Assembly (NCBI RefSeq): GCF_018638295.1
Contig: NZ_JABTTS010000001.1
Location: 355,236-419,235 of the forward strand
From: Streptomyces sp. CHD11
GTDB lineage: Bacteria > Actinomycetota > Actinomycetes > Streptomycetales > Streptomycetaceae
DNA length: 64,000 nt
Direction: 5' to 3'
Shown here: piece after piece, positions 8,876-17,325 of the stretch
How positions within the stretch are numbered: position 1 is the stretch's first letter
How the letters are laid out: the number at the start of each line of letters is the position of its first letter
Program-made: the position numbers and the translations under genes
The notes under the pieces: generated by a model
Told to the model about the DNA's origin: nothing
What the model saw: the letters and a program-made list of their open reading frames with translations, nothing else
Databases searched by the model: none

Positions 8876-8897
8876 GAATTGCGAAAATTTGCAATTC
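8876..8897. promoter_or_regulatory. AT-rich palindrome upstream of SulP, candidate ArsR operator
   Basis: Perfect 7-bp arms GAATTGC and GCAATTC flank the 8-bp core GAAAATTT. This makes a 22-bp dyad in a very AT-rich island, which is conspicuous in a genome of this GC content. It lies 6 bp upstream of the SulP start used here and about 48 bp upstream of the alternative GTG. Shape and position fit a dimeric winged-helix repressor such as the ArsR protein encoded in the same operon (inference). Confidence 0.6.
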
Positions 8898-8985
8898 TGC
8901 AGGTCATGCCACCGCCCGGGGCGCGCTGCGGGGCGTCACCGGCCCCGCGCGGAGCCGGTTCGGCTGTTCTGCCCCTCATGCGGGC

Positions 8986-9585
8986 TCAGCCCGTCATCCG
9001 CTTCCGCCATGACGGCTCGACCCGCTGCCACTCGGCCTCCCACTCGGCCAACCGCCGCGACTGCAGCCGGGAGCGGACCACCCATCCGCCGAGCACCGCC
9101 GCTCCTGCGGCGCCCACGGCGACCGTGAGACCGGCCATGACGATCTGGAACCGCGCGTCCGCGCCCTCCGGCGGCGAGGAGACGAGCCGGCCCTCGGCGT
9201 CGTTGCGGACCGTGGCCTCGCTGCCCGCCTTCGCCCCCGCGTCGACCTCCGCCCGGCCGGTACGGGGGGTGCCGTCCGGGGCGGCCCACCGCACCTTGGC
9301 CCAGACACGGCCGTCCCCGTCCTCCGCCACGGCTGCGGGCGGGGCGTGGGCGGCGTCCTCCACGAGCACGGCAGGGACGGCGCGGGTGTGCTCGCGGCGG
9401 TCCTCGATCGACCCGCTCACCGCGCCGGCCGCGGCCACTCCGGCGAACATCCCTGCGAGCAGGGCGAGGACGAGGGTGGCGAGCAGCAGCCAGGCCTCGG
9501 CCAGATCGCTGCGACGGCGCAGCGGGTTCCTGCGCCACCGCCACAGCCGCACTCTGTGCGGCATCGCGCCATGCGCTGTCGCCAT
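8986..9585 (-). CDS. Rv1733c-like membrane protein
   Basis: The 199-residue product has two transmembrane helices (about residues 29-53 and 147-170) separated by an outside loop of about 90 residues. Arg-rich cytoplasmic ends suit this topology. The arrangement and the loop motif AEVDAGAKAGSEATVRNDAEGRL (read in two parts: AEVDAGAKAG, then SEATVRNDAEGRL) match the actinobacterial family of M. tuberculosis Rv1733c, a dormancy-regulon membrane protein of unknown function. The ATG at 9585 has an ideal GGAGG. That ribosome site is itself part of the inverted repeat GGAGGTGACCTCC, which could form a small hairpin. The Zn alcohol dehydrogenase gene lies immediately upstream on the same strand. Confidence 0.85.
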   Translation of the reverse strand: MATAHGAMPHRVRLWRWRRNPLRRRSDLAEAWLLLATLVLALLAGMFAGVAAAGAVSGSIEDRREHTRAVPAVLVEDAAHAPPAAVAEDGDGRVWAKVRWAAPDGTPRTGRAEVDAGAKAGSEATVRNDAEGRLVSSPPEGADARFQIVMAGLTVAVGAAGAAVLGGWVVRSRLQSRRLAEWEAEWQRVEPSWRKRMTG

Positions 9586-9659
9586 GGGAGGTCACCTCCT
9601 CACGCGGGTGCCGAACAGCGCCCCCTCTCCAGGATGGCCCTTCGGCTCCGGTCCGGCAT

Positions 9660-9673
9660 GGGCCGAACGGCCC
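9660..9673. promoter_or_regulatory. GGGCCG-AA-CGGCCC palindrome between dehydrogenase and Rv1733c-like genes
   Basis: Perfect 6-bp arms around a 2-bp centre sit 75-88 bp upstream of the Rv1733c-like start and just after the dehydrogenase stop. It could be a regulator site for a dormancy-type regulon or part of a terminator. I cannot tell which from the sequence. Confidence 0.35.
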
Positions 9674-9687
9674 GGACCGCGGCCGCG

Positions 9688-10761
9688 TCAGACCGTGGGC
9701 CGCACGGCGACCACCTCGTGCTGCGGCACGCCGAGCACGACCTTGAGCGCCCCGGTCTCGGCGGCGTTGCCGAAGACGTCGTACCCCTCCTGCATGTGGT
9801 CGAGCGGGAAGGTGTGGGTGACCAGCGGGCGGGTGGGGAGCCGGCCGGCCGCCGCCATCCGCAGCAGAGTGGGGGTGGAGCGGGTGTCGACGAGTCCGGT
9901 GGTGATGGTGACGTTCCTGGCCCACAGGTCCTCGAGGTGCAGGGTGGCGGGTGCGCCGTGCACGCCGACGTTGGCCAGGCGCCCGCCGGGCCGCACCATA
10001 CGGGCGCAGAGCTCGAAGGTCTCCGGGAGGCCCACCGCCTCGATGACCACATCCGCGCCGAGTTCGCCGGTGAGGTCCGCGATCAGCTGCTCGGGGTCCT
10101 CGCTCGCGTCGGCCACCGCGTCGGCCCCGAACTCCTTCGCCGCCTGCAGCCGGGACGGGACCGGGTCCACGGCGACGACGCGCTCGGGCGCGAACAGCCC
10201 GGCGGTGGCGATCGCCGCGAGTCCGACGGGCCCGGCGCCCACCACGGCGACCGTGTCACCGGGGCTGACCCGGCCGTTGAGTACGCCGACCTCGTAGGCG
10301 GTGGGGAAGATGTCGGCCAGCAGTACGGCGTCCTCGTTCGCGACGGCGCCGGGCAGCGGGTGCACCGAGAGGTCGGCACAGGGCACCCGGACGTACTCGG
10401 CCTGGGTGCCGTCGACGCGGTGACCGAGGATCCAGCCGCCGCCGCCGCGGCACTGGCCGTACACGCCCTCACGGCAGTGACCGCAGCGCCCGCAGGCGGA
10501 GATGCAGGAGACGAGTACGCGGTCCCCCGGGCGTACGGTGCGGACGTCGGTGCCGGTCTCGACGACCTCGCCGACGGCCTCGTGGCCGAGGACGGTGCCG
10601 GGGCGGACCTGGGGCACGTCGCCCTTCAGGATGTGCAGGTCCGTCCCGCAGACGGTGACGGCGTCGACGCGGACGATCACGTCGGCGGGGTCCTGGATCC
10701 GCGGGTCGGGAACCTCCTCCCAGGCGGACTGCCCGGGGCCGTGGAAGACGTAACCCTTCAT
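9688..10761 (-). CDS. Zinc-dependent alcohol dehydrogenase (MDR family)
   Basis: This is a cytosolic NAD(P)-linked dehydrogenase of 357 residues. Catalytic zinc ligands are Cys38 (VCGTDLH) and His60-Glu61 (GHEAVG). The structural zinc lobe is Cys90, Cys93, Cys96 and Cys104. The Rossmann loop is VVGAGPVGLAAIA. The family acts on primary alcohols, aldehydes or polyols; the exact substrate is unclear. The ATG at 10761 is preceded by GAGGA. It may be cotranscribed with the Rv1733c-like gene. Dehydrogenases of this type also occur near DosR-type genes in other actinobacteria (established context; the link here is inferred). Confidence 0.92.
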   Translation of the reverse strand: MKGYVFHGPGQSAWEEVPDPRIQDPADVIVRVDAVTVCGTDLHILKGDVPQVRPGTVLGHEAVGEVVETGTDVRTVRPGDRVLVSCISACGRCGHCREGVYGQCRGGGGWILGHRVDGTQAEYVRVPCADLSVHPLPGAVANEDAVLLADIFPTAYEVGVLNGRVSPGDTVAVVGAGPVGLAAIATAGLFAPERVVAVDPVPSRLQAAKEFGADAVADASEDPEQLIADLTGELGADVVIEAVGLPETFELCARMVRPGGRLANVGVHGAPATLHLEDLWARNVTITTGLVDTRSTPTLLRMAAAGRLPTRPLVTHTFPLDHMQEGYDVFGNAAETGALKVVLGVPQHEVVAVRPTV

Positions 10762-11127
10762 GCCGATCCTCGCTTCTCTCGCTCCGGGCGGGCTTCGGCA
10801 CCGGGCGCGGGCGGGCCCGCCTGTGTCGGTGGGGCCCGGGTGGGTGCCGGGGCCGCTCTGCACTCACTTCCAGTCTGAGCGCAGCCGGGCGGATCCGCGC
10901 GGGGCGCCGGGCACGCGGCACGGCGCGGGGCGCTGGGCGCGCGGCACGGCACACGGCGCGGGGGGCTGGGCGGCACAGCGCGGGGCGCGCCGCGCGGGGC
11001 ACAGCACCCGGCGGGAGCGCGCGGACACGGGCAGGGCGGCGGGGGTCCGGTTCGTCGCCTCCGCTGCCCCGGGGGCTTCGCCCCCGGACCCCCGTTCACG
11101 CAGTCCCCGCGCCCTTGAGGGGGAGGC
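10762..11127. other. Intergenic low-complexity region
   Basis: No credible gene is visible. The central part (about 10895-11010) is made of decayed short repeats of GCGGGGC and GGCACGGC units. The right end contains a strong hairpin, annotated separately. Open frames here translate to Pro/Arg/Ala-only sequence and were not called. Confidence 0.6.
11067..11093. terminator. GGGGGC-TTCG-type hairpin downstream of the P-type ATPase
   Basis: The stem GGGGGC pairs with GCCCCC around a UUCG-like tetraloop, and flanking CC/GG pairs extend it. It lies about 35 bp beyond the ATPase stop codon on the transcribed (minus) strand. This is the common Streptomyces intergenic terminator form. Confidence 0.65.
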
Positions 11128-14100
11128 TCACGCGACGGGGCGGGCGATGCCGCTGTGGAGGAGGTGGCGGGTCTGGCGTGTCGAGTCGCTCAGGTGCTGG
11201 AGGAGCCGGGTGAGGAGGTCGTAGAGACGGCGAACCGCTGCGAGGCGCTCCAGGCGGGGGGCGAACGCCGACAGGGCGATGGCCAGGGCGATGCCGAGCC
11301 AGGCGACGGGGCCGAGCGGGGTGCAGCCGAAAAAGTGGCTGACCCCGGGCGTCTGGACCAGGCCGGCCAGCACCGCGGCGGAGCCCAGGGCGGTCACCCA
11401 CACCAGGGGGCTGTGGCGGCGTCCGGAGAGGGTCTGCACGAGCTGGGCGCCGACCACTCCGTACAGGGCCATCGTGGTGGAGCGGCGTTCGGTGCCGGGG
11501 GTGAGACGGCCGAACAGGTACGCCGTGACCGCGCCCAGGCATGTGGTCACGCCCCGGCGCCGGATGGAGCGCAGCAGGGGTGTGCCGAGGACGTCCAGGC
11601 CCATCGGGCCGGTCGCGGCGTGCGCCGCCGTCGACGGGTCGTCGCTCGGTGTCACCGCCACCGCCATGGCGGGGAACATGTCGGTGAGCAGGTTGACCAG
11701 GAGCAGCTGACGGGTGGACAGCGGTGACGACCCGGCGAGGAGGGTGCCCAGCACGCTGAAGCCGACCTCGCCGGCGTTGCCGCCGATGAGGATGCTCACC
11801 GCGTCGGCGACGCTGCGCCACAGCGCGCGGCCCTCGCCGACGGCGTCGGTCAGGACGGACAGGTCACCGGTGGTGAGCACGATGTCGGCGGCGTTACGGG
11901 CGGCGGCGGAGCCGCGGGACTCGATGGCGACGCCCACGTCGGCGGCGCGGATGGCGGCGGCGTCGTTGGCGCCGTCCCCGGCCATCGCCACCACACGGCC
12001 GGCCTGTTGAAGGGCCTCCACGACGTGGAGCTTCTGTTCGGGTGCGACCCGGGCGACGACGCCGGCGCCGTGCAGCGCGCGGACCCGGTCGCTGCGTCCC
12101 ATGGCGACGAGTTCGTCCCCGGTGACCACGGCCGTCTCCTCCGGCCAGCCCAGTTGCAGGGCGATGGCGCGGGCGGTCTCCGGATGGTCGCCGGTGAGCA
12201 TGACGGGCAGGATGCCGGACCGGCGCAGTGCGGTGAGCAGTTCCTGCGAGGTCTCGCGGGGCACGTCCGCGAGGGCGATCAGCCCGGCGAACTCCAGGTC
12301 GCCGAGTTCGGCGTCGAGTTCGGCGTCCGGGTCGGATCGCCGGCACGGGCGCCGGGCGACGGCGAGGACGCGCAGCCCCTGTCCCGCGAGGGTGTGGGCC
12401 GTCCCGGCCGCCTCGTCGGGGAGGTCGCGGCAGGCGGGCAGGACCGTCTCGGGGGCGCCCTTCACGACGAGCATGCGGCTTGTGCCGTCGGCGCCCTCGC
12501 GGCCGACCGCCGCCGCGTAGCCGCGGCTGGCCTCGAAGGCCAGTTCGCCCTCGGCCGTCCAGGCGGGGTCGGGCGGGGCGGCGTCGAGGACCGCCTCGTC
12601 GGTGGCGTGGTGGACGCGGCGTCCCTCGGAGGTCTCCTCCTGCGGGCAGGCGCGCGCGGCCAGCCGGACGACCGGCACGGCGCCGTCGGCGCCCGGGGCG
12701 AGGACGGTGCCGTCGGCGGTGGCCGCCCGGACCAGCCGGAGCCGGTTCTCGGTGAGGGTGCCGGTCTTGTCGAAGCAGACGGTGTCGACCCGGCCGAGCG
12801 CCTCCAGGGTGCGCGGGGTGCGGACCAGGACGCCGCGCCGGGACAGCCGGCGGGCGGCGGCCATCTGGGCGACGGTCGCCACGAGTGGCAGCCCCTCGGG
12901 GACGGCGGCGACGGCCACGGCGACCCCGCCGCTGACGGCCCGCCGGACCGGGCTGCCGCGCAGCAGGGAGAGCCCGGTCACCAGCGCGCCGCCGGTGAGG
13001 GTGACCGGCAGTGCCTTGCGGGTCAGTTCCTGCAGGCGTGCCTGGACCCCGGCGGGCGGCGGGGTGCGGGCGGCCAGGGCGACGGCGCGTCCCGCCTCGG
13101 TGCGGTCGCCGGTGTCCACGACGAGCGCGTCGGCCCGGCCGGCCACCACGGTGGTGCCCTCGAAGACCATGCAGGTCCGCCGGGGCACCGGCGCGCCGGG
13201 GGTCGGTTCGAGGCCCTTGGTGACGGGCAGGGACTCGCCGGTGAGCGAGGACTCGTCGACCTCCAGCCCGTCCTCCTCCAGCAGCCGCGCGTCCGCCGGT
13301 ACGACGTCGCCGGCGGTGAGGGTGATCCGGTCCCCCGGCCGCAGCCGGGCGGCGTCCACGGTGACCGTGCGGCGTTCGCCGTCCTGCCGGCGTGCCTGGG
13401 GCCGCTGCCGGGCGGCCAGCCGGGCCAGCGCCCGTTCGGCGCGCAGCCGCTGGAGTCCGCCCGCCACCGCGTTGATGTCCATGGCGCCGACGACGAGCAG
13501 CGCGTCGACGAGCGAGCCGAGCAGCGCCGAGGCGACCGCCCCGGTGGCGAGGACGGGGGTGAGCGGGTCGTCGAGCTCGCGGCGGACGGCGCCGGCCGCC
13601 TGCCAGGTCCAGCGGGCGGGCCCGAGGACCGGCGTACGGGCGAGGCGGGACGCCCGCTGCCCGGCGCGGCCGGTGAGCAGGGCGAGTCCCTGGGGTTCGG
13701 TGGCGGTACCGGGGTCGCGCAGCAGGTCGCGTGCCTGGTGGGGTTCGAGGGCGTGCCAGGGCACGTGCAGCCGGGGCTCGGGCGGCGCGGCGCGGGCCAC
13801 CCGTACGGCCTCGGTCCAGCCGGTGAGCAGGGCGGCCGCCGCGGCGATGTTCACCGGGGCGTGCCGGGTGAGCCGCTGCCACAGCCGGCCGCCGGGGGTG
13901 CCGCCGCGGGCCACCATGAGCCCGGACAGGGCGGCGCCCGCACGGGCCAGGGTCTGCGAACGTCGGCCGACCCGGCGGGCCGCCGGAATCGCGGTCAGCA
14001 GCCGCCAGACGTCTCCCAGTCCGCCCGTGGCGAGGGCGTCGGCGCCCCAGGCGACCGCCGAGCGGGCGTCGGTGAGGGCGATCGCCACGTCGCCGGCGGG

Positions 14101-15462
14101 CAGACCGTCCGCCACGTCGTCGTTGCCGTGCGCGGCCACCCGGGCGACGCTCACCACGATGTGCCCGTCGTTCTGCAGTGCCCGTACGACGTCGCCGAAC
14201 GGCAGGCCGGCCGGGGCGACCTCGTCGGCGAGGCGGGTGATGTCCTTCAGGTCGGAGCCGCCGGTGATCACGACATGCAGTCCTGCCCGGCGGGCGGCGT
14301 CGAGGACCGCCTCGGCGCAGGGGTCGACGGGGTCGTGGAACACGGCCCCGGAGGTGGGGGGTGTGGGGTCGCGCAGGGCGTCGGCGTGCAGGACGAGGGA
14401 GTCGGCGATCTCCAGCTGCCACAGTCGCCGCCCGCTGCGGACCAGGACACCCGATCCGGCGAGCCGGGCGCCGAGCAGCGCGTCGAAGGCGGCGGGGCCG
14501 TAGCGTGCCGCCTTCGGTGACCCGGCCAGGACCGCTTCGGCGGCCTCCGCGGCGTCGTGCGTGACGAGGAGGGTGGCGGCGGCGCCCGCGACGCTGCCGG
14601 TGCCGGCGTGGGCCGCGTAGGCCTGGGCCGGGGTGACGTGCAGCGGGGGGCGGACGCCGGCGGGGCAGGGGATGCTGGTGCGCCGTTCGAGGCAGAGGGC
14701 GTCGTGCAGGGTCTCGAAGGCGGCGGCGCGGGCGGTCGCCTCGGCCAGCTGACCGGTGCGCAGCAGTGCGTCGAGGACGAGGGAGACGGGGGACTGTCCC
14801 GCGCCGTGCGCGGCGGCGTTGGCGGCGGCGAGCAGGAGTTCCATACCGCTGCGGCCGAACCGCTGCCGCAGCAGGGCACGGAAGCGGGGGTTCTCGCGCA
14901 GCAGGGTGACGGCGGCGGTGACCGCCTTGGGGCTGCGGGGCAGGCGCAGGGACCGGCCCGCCAGGGCCCCGGCCGCGCCGGCGGCGTCCAGCAGCAGACC
15001 GGCGGCGGCGAGCCTGACGTCGCGGGGGTCGCCGGGGTGGGCGCTCGCCGTCTCCTCCTCGGGCTCCTCGGGGCCCGCCTCCTCGGTCAGTCCGAGGCGG
15101 GCGGCGAGTGCGACGGCGTGCTCGCTCACCCGGTCGCCGGCCGTGTCCGTCACCGCGGTCACCACGAGACGGGCCAGTCCCTCGTCCCAGTACGCGGTCA
15201 GGACGTCCGGGTGGCCGAGGAGTTCGGCGGCCGCCTTGCGGGCGAGCGGGGCGAGGGTACCGTCCGGGCCGTGCAGGGCCAGGTGGACGCGGTGTCCGGC
15301 CCGCCAGTGCCGGCCGCCGCCGAGGGCGCCCCGGGCGACGTGGCTCAGCCTGCGTGTCGTGTCCTGGACGGACGTCAGTCCCTGTGCGGCGCCGCGGGCG
15401 GCGCCGGCGGCGGTTCCCGCCACAGCGCCGGCGAGAGGGGCTACGTCGAAGAGTGTGAGCAT
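11128..15462 (-). CDS. Large P-type cation ATPase, CtpI-like
   Basis: This ion-pumping membrane ATPase has 1444 residues, far longer than a usual P2-type pump (about 900). The catalytic core is complete: TGES of the actuator domain in SSLTGESLPVTKG, the phosphorylated Asp898 in DKTGTLTE, KGAPE in the nucleotide domain, and the hinge GDGANDAAAIRAADVG. The C-terminal membrane part includes NAGEVGFSVLG and NLLTDMFPAMAVAVTP. About 600 N-terminal residues precede the core. They begin with hydrophobic Ala/Gly-rich segments and contain heavy-metal-associated-like and soluble regions. This architecture matches mycobacterial CtpI-type pumps, whose ion is not firmly known. The small membrane protein gene 22 bp upstream is probably in the same operon. 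Confidence 0.9.
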   Translation of the reverse strand: MLTLFDVAPLAGAVAGTAAGAARGAAQGLTSVQDTTRRLSHVARGALGGGRHWRAGHRVHLALHGPDGTLAPLARKAAAELLGHPDVLTAYWDEGLARLVVTAVTDTAGDRVSEHAVALAARLGLTEEAGPEEPEEETASAHPGDPRDVRLAAAGLLLDAAGAAGALAGRSLRLPRSPKAVTAAVTLLRENPRFRALLRQRFGRSGMELLLAAANAAAHGAGQSPVSLVLDALLRTGQLAEATARAAAFETLHDALCLERRTSIPCPAGVRPPLHVTPAQAYAAHAGTGSVAGAAATLLVTHDAAEAAEAVLAGSPKAARYGPAAFDALLGARLAGSGVLVRSGRRLWQLEIADSLVLHADALRDPTPPTSGAVFHDPVDPCAEAVLDAARRAGLHVVITGGSDLKDITRLADEVAPAGLPFGDVVRALQNDGHIVVSVARVAAHGNDDVADGLPAGDVAIALTDARSAVAWGADALATGGLGDVWRLLTAIPAARRVGRRSQTLARAGAALSGLMVARGGTPGGRLWQRLTRHAPVNIAAAAALLTGWTEAVRVARAAPPEPRLHVPWHALEPHQARDLLRDPGTATEPQGLALLTGRAGQRASRLARTPVLGPARWTWQAAGAVRRELDDPLTPVLATGAVASALLGSLVDALLVVGAMDINAVAGGLQRLRAERALARLAARQRPQARRQDGERRTVTVDAARLRPGDRITLTAGDVVPADARLLEEDGLEVDESSLTGESLPVTKGLEPTPGAPVPRRTCMVFEGTTVVAGRADALVVDTGDRTEAGRAVALAARTPPPAGVQARLQELTRKALPVTLTGGALVTGLSLLRGSPVRRAVSGGVAVAVAAVPEGLPLVATVAQMAAARRLSRRGVLVRTPRTLEALGRVDTVCFDKTGTLTENRLRLVRAATADGTVLAPGADGAVPVVRLAARACPQEETSEGRRVHHATDEAVLDAAPPDPAWTAEGELAFEASRGYAAAVGREGADGTSRMLVVKGAPETVLPACRDLPDEAAGTAHTLAGQGLRVLAVARRPCRRSDPDAELDAELGDLEFAGLIALADVPRETSQELLTALRRSGILPVMLTGDHPETARAIALQLGWPEETAVVTGDELVAMGRSDRVRALHGAGVVARVAPEQKLHVVEALQQAGRVVAMAGDGANDAAAIRAADVGVAIESRGSAAARNAADIVLTTGDLSVLTDAVGEGRALWRSVADAVSILIGGNAGEVGFSVLGTLLAGSSPLSTRQLLLVNLLTDMFPAMAVAVTPSDDPSTAAHAATGPMGLDVLGTPLLRSIRRRGVTTCLGAVTAYLFGRLTPGTERRSTTMALYGVVGAQLVQTLSGRRHSPLVWVTALGSAAVLAGLVQTPGVSHFFGCTPLGPVAWLGIALAIALSAFAPRLERLAAVRRLYDLLTRLLQHLSDSTRQTRHLLHSGIARPVA

Positions 15463-15483
15463 CTGGGGTTCCGTGATCGTGGC

Positions 15484-16035
15484 TCAGCGGGTCTGCCGGT
15501 CGCCGCGCGCTCGCGCGGGGGCGGCGGACGGCCCGTGGTGCGTCGTGGCCTCGGCCACCTGCTTCAGTCCCTCGGCGGTGGCGGTGTCCCCCACCTTGGC
15601 GGGCTCGTGGTGCACCGTACGGTCCGTCCGGCCACCCGTGCGGCGTGCGGGTGTGAGCCGGTCACCCGGGCCCGCGGGCGGCTCGGAGCCGGCCTCGCGG
15701 CCGTGTTCCGGCAGACCCCGGCCCGGCGCCCGCGGGTGCCCGTCCGTGACGGCCGGTGCGCCGTCGGCCCCCTGTCCGGGACGCGGCCGGGTGAGCCAGG
15801 CGACCGCCGCGCCGGTCAGCGCCACCGGCCACTCGACGAGCCCGGCGACCCCGAGCACCCCCGCTCCGGTGTAGACGGCGATCCGGCGTCCGCGCGGGGA
15901 GACCGCGCCGATCGTGTCGAGGGCGCCGCCTGCCACCCTCTCCACCTGCTCCGCACCCGGCAGCCGGCGCAGACCGCCGGCGACCGCCCGCAGCGGCTGC
16001 GGCAGATCCGGCGAACGAGACGTGTCCTGGTCCAT
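15484..16035 (-). CDS. Small predicted membrane protein upstream of the P-type ATPase
   Basis: I do not recognise a named family. The product has 183 residues. The N-terminal third contains PDLPQPLRAVAGGLRRLPG and then two closely spaced hydrophobic segments (about 52-82, within IAVYTGAGVLGVAGLVEWP). A polar Pro/Gly/Arg/His-rich tail follows. The ATG at 16035 has GGAGG five bases upstream, better than the in-frame upstream starts. Only 21 bases separate it from the ATPase gene, so it is probably a partner or regulatory subunit of the pump (inference). Confidence 0.75.
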   Translation of the reverse strand: MDQDTSRSPDLPQPLRAVAGGLRRLPGAEQVERVAGGALDTIGAVSPRGRRIAVYTGAGVLGVAGLVEWPVALTGAAVAWLTRPRPGQGADGAPAVTDGHPRAPGRGLPEHGREAGSEPPAGPGDRLTPARRTGGRTDRTVHHEPAKVGDTATAEGLKQVAEATTHHGPSAAPARARGDRQTR

Positions 16036-16273
16036 GTCGACCTCCGCGAGCGCGACCATCGGGGGAACCCACGGCACAGGTGCCGTTCACCCCATGTTCA
16101 ACCGTTACGGGCCCGAGCGCTTTCCCAGTACACCCGAGCCTGTCCCCCGGCCGTGCGCGGCCGGACGTCCCCCCGCCCGCCTCCGTGTCGGAACGGGCAC
16201 GCCGGGTACTAGGTAGCTTCCCGGGCGGGCGGGGGGCCGGAGTCGCGGCCGCAGGGACCGCCCGGCCGGCGAA

Positions 16274-16301
16274 GGGAGCGGTCATGAGGGAGCGGTCATG
16301 A
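16274..16301 (+). repeat. 14-bp perfect tandem duplication carrying ribosome site and start codon
   Basis: Two adjacent copies of GGGAGCGGTCATGA each contain a ribosome site and an ATG. The first ATG (16284) opens a five-codon reading frame (Met-Arg-Glu-Arg-Ser) whose TGA overlaps the real start codon at 16298. The duplication has therefore created a translationally coupled leader peptide. Confidence 0.9.
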
Positions 16302-16993
16302 CGGAGAACGGCGAGGACACCACGCCCGGCGCCGTTCGCCCGGCGTCCCCGGACCTCCGTCTGGCCTCGGACGCCCCGGGAAATCCGCCGCCGATTGCTC
16401 CGGCCGAGGTGCGGCCCCCGGTGGAGGGCGACGTCCCGGAACTGCCGCGCGACCGCAATCAGGCCATCCTGGAGGCGGCCAAGCAGGTCGGCGCGGTACT
16501 GAAGCGGGGCGGGCATCTCTTCGCGCTGGCCGGCAGTGTCGCGGTCCACGCCCACGGCGGCAGCGGCAATCTCCAGCACGACGTCGACTTCTGCGTCCGG
16601 CCGGAGGACGCCGAGGCCGTGGCCACCACACTCCGGGAGGCCGGGCTGACGGTCTACACCCCGCCCGAGGACTGGCTGATCAAGGCCACCTGCTTCGGAC
16701 AGGACGTGGACATCATCTTCGAACTGGCGCACCGGCCCGTCTCCACCGAGATGCTCCAGCGGGCGCGGGAGCTTCCGGTGGAGTCGGTACGCATGCCGGT
16801 CCTGGCACCCACCGATCTGCTGGCCGGCCTGGTGGCCGCCTTCTCCGAGCACCACTGCGACTTCGGGGCGGTCCTGCCGATCGCCCGCGCCCTGCGGGAG
16901 AAGGTCGACTGGGACCGCGTCCGCCGCGAGAACGGGGACGAGCCCATGCCCGCGGCCTTCTTCTTCCTCCTGGAACGCCTGAACGTCATCTGA
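16298..16993 (+). CDS. Nucleotidyltransferase-fold protein
   Basis: The 231-residue product has a Pro-rich, probably disordered N-terminus (1-50) followed by a minimal nucleotidyltransferase fold: LAGSVAVHAHG supplies the GS motif and QHDVDFCV the paired acidic residues (DxD). VDIIFEL adds a third possible acidic residue. Such proteins include toxin-type NTases and nucleotidyl-transfer enzymes, but neither partner nor substrate is evident. No antitoxin-like gene is adjacent. The BON-domain and metallophosphoesterase genes follow on the same strand. Translation start is set by the second copy of a 14-bp tandem duplication. Confidence 0.78.
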   Translation: MTENGEDTTPGAVRPASPDLRLASDAPGNPPPIAPAEVRPPVEGDVPELPRDRNQAILEAAKQVGAVLKRGGHLFALAGSVAVHAHGGSGNLQHDVDFCVRPEDAEAVATTLREAGLTVYTPPEDWLIKATCFGQDVDIIFELAHRPVSTEMLQRARELPVESVRMPVLAPTDLLAGLVAAFSEHHCDFGAVLPIARALREKVDWDRVRRENGDEPMPAAFFFLLERLNVI

Positions 16994-17024
16994 ACGCCTC
17001 ATCCGAACGCCTCATCCGAACGCC
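16992..17024 (+). repeat. 13-bp tandem repeat between nucleotidyltransferase and BON genes
   Basis: The unit TGAACGCCTCATC / CGAACGCCTCATC is repeated about two and a half times, starting at the stop codon of the upstream gene, whose last codons share the same sequence. It looks like recent slippage. It has no obvious hairpin potential. Confidence 0.75.
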
Positions 17025-17040
17025 GGCGGAAGGAACGACC

Positions 17041-17325
17041 ATGAGCATCCACGACGCCGGTTCCGCGGCGGGCACACAGGCCGCCCGGAGCCCCGAGTAC
17101 CGCGTCGCCCACCTCCAGGACCGGCTCGCCTCCGGGGAACTCGGCGAACTCGGTGTGCGGGTCGAGGTCCGCGGCGGGACCGTACGGGTCACGGGCACCG
17201 TCCCCTCCGCCCGCTGCCGCGAGGAGGTGCTGAGCACGGTGCGGGAGGAACTGACCGGACTCGAGGTGCACTGCGACATCGTGATCAGTGAACCCTCGTC
17301 GCCCGACCACGCGGAGGAGCTGTGA
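17041..17325 (+). CDS. Small BON-domain-like protein
   Basis: The 94-residue product matches a BON fold: strand LGVRVEVRGGTVRVTGTVPS, helix ARCREEVLSTVREELTG, strand LEVHCDIVISE. BON domains bind phospholipid or ligands and usually occur with signal peptides or partner domains; here there is neither signal nor membrane segment, so the protein is probably cytosolic. The ATG at 17041 has GGAAGGA upstream. The stop codon overlaps the next gene's start (TGATG), so it is translationally coupled to the metallophosphoesterase. Confidence 0.78.
   Translation: MSIHDAGSAAGTQAARSPEYRVAHLQDRLASGELGELGVRVEVRGGTVRVTGTVPSARCREEVLSTVREELTGLEVHCDIVISEPSSPDHAEEL

Noticed and set aside
10758..11099. 113-codon minus-strand open frame in the region before the Zn dehydrogenase gene
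   Set aside because: Translation is almost only Pro/Arg/Ala/Cys from decayed GC repeats and has no ribosome site.
12007..14520. Very long open frame on the plus strand inside the P-type ATPase gene
   Set aside because: It is the antisense shadow of the ATPase; the translation is Gly/Arg/Ala-rich without domains, while the minus frame has all P-type ATPase motifs.
16298..16993. AbiEii-type toxin-antitoxin system
   Set aside because: The fold is nucleotidyltransferase-like but no antitoxin gene is paired with it; the neighbours are a BON protein and a phosphoesterase.
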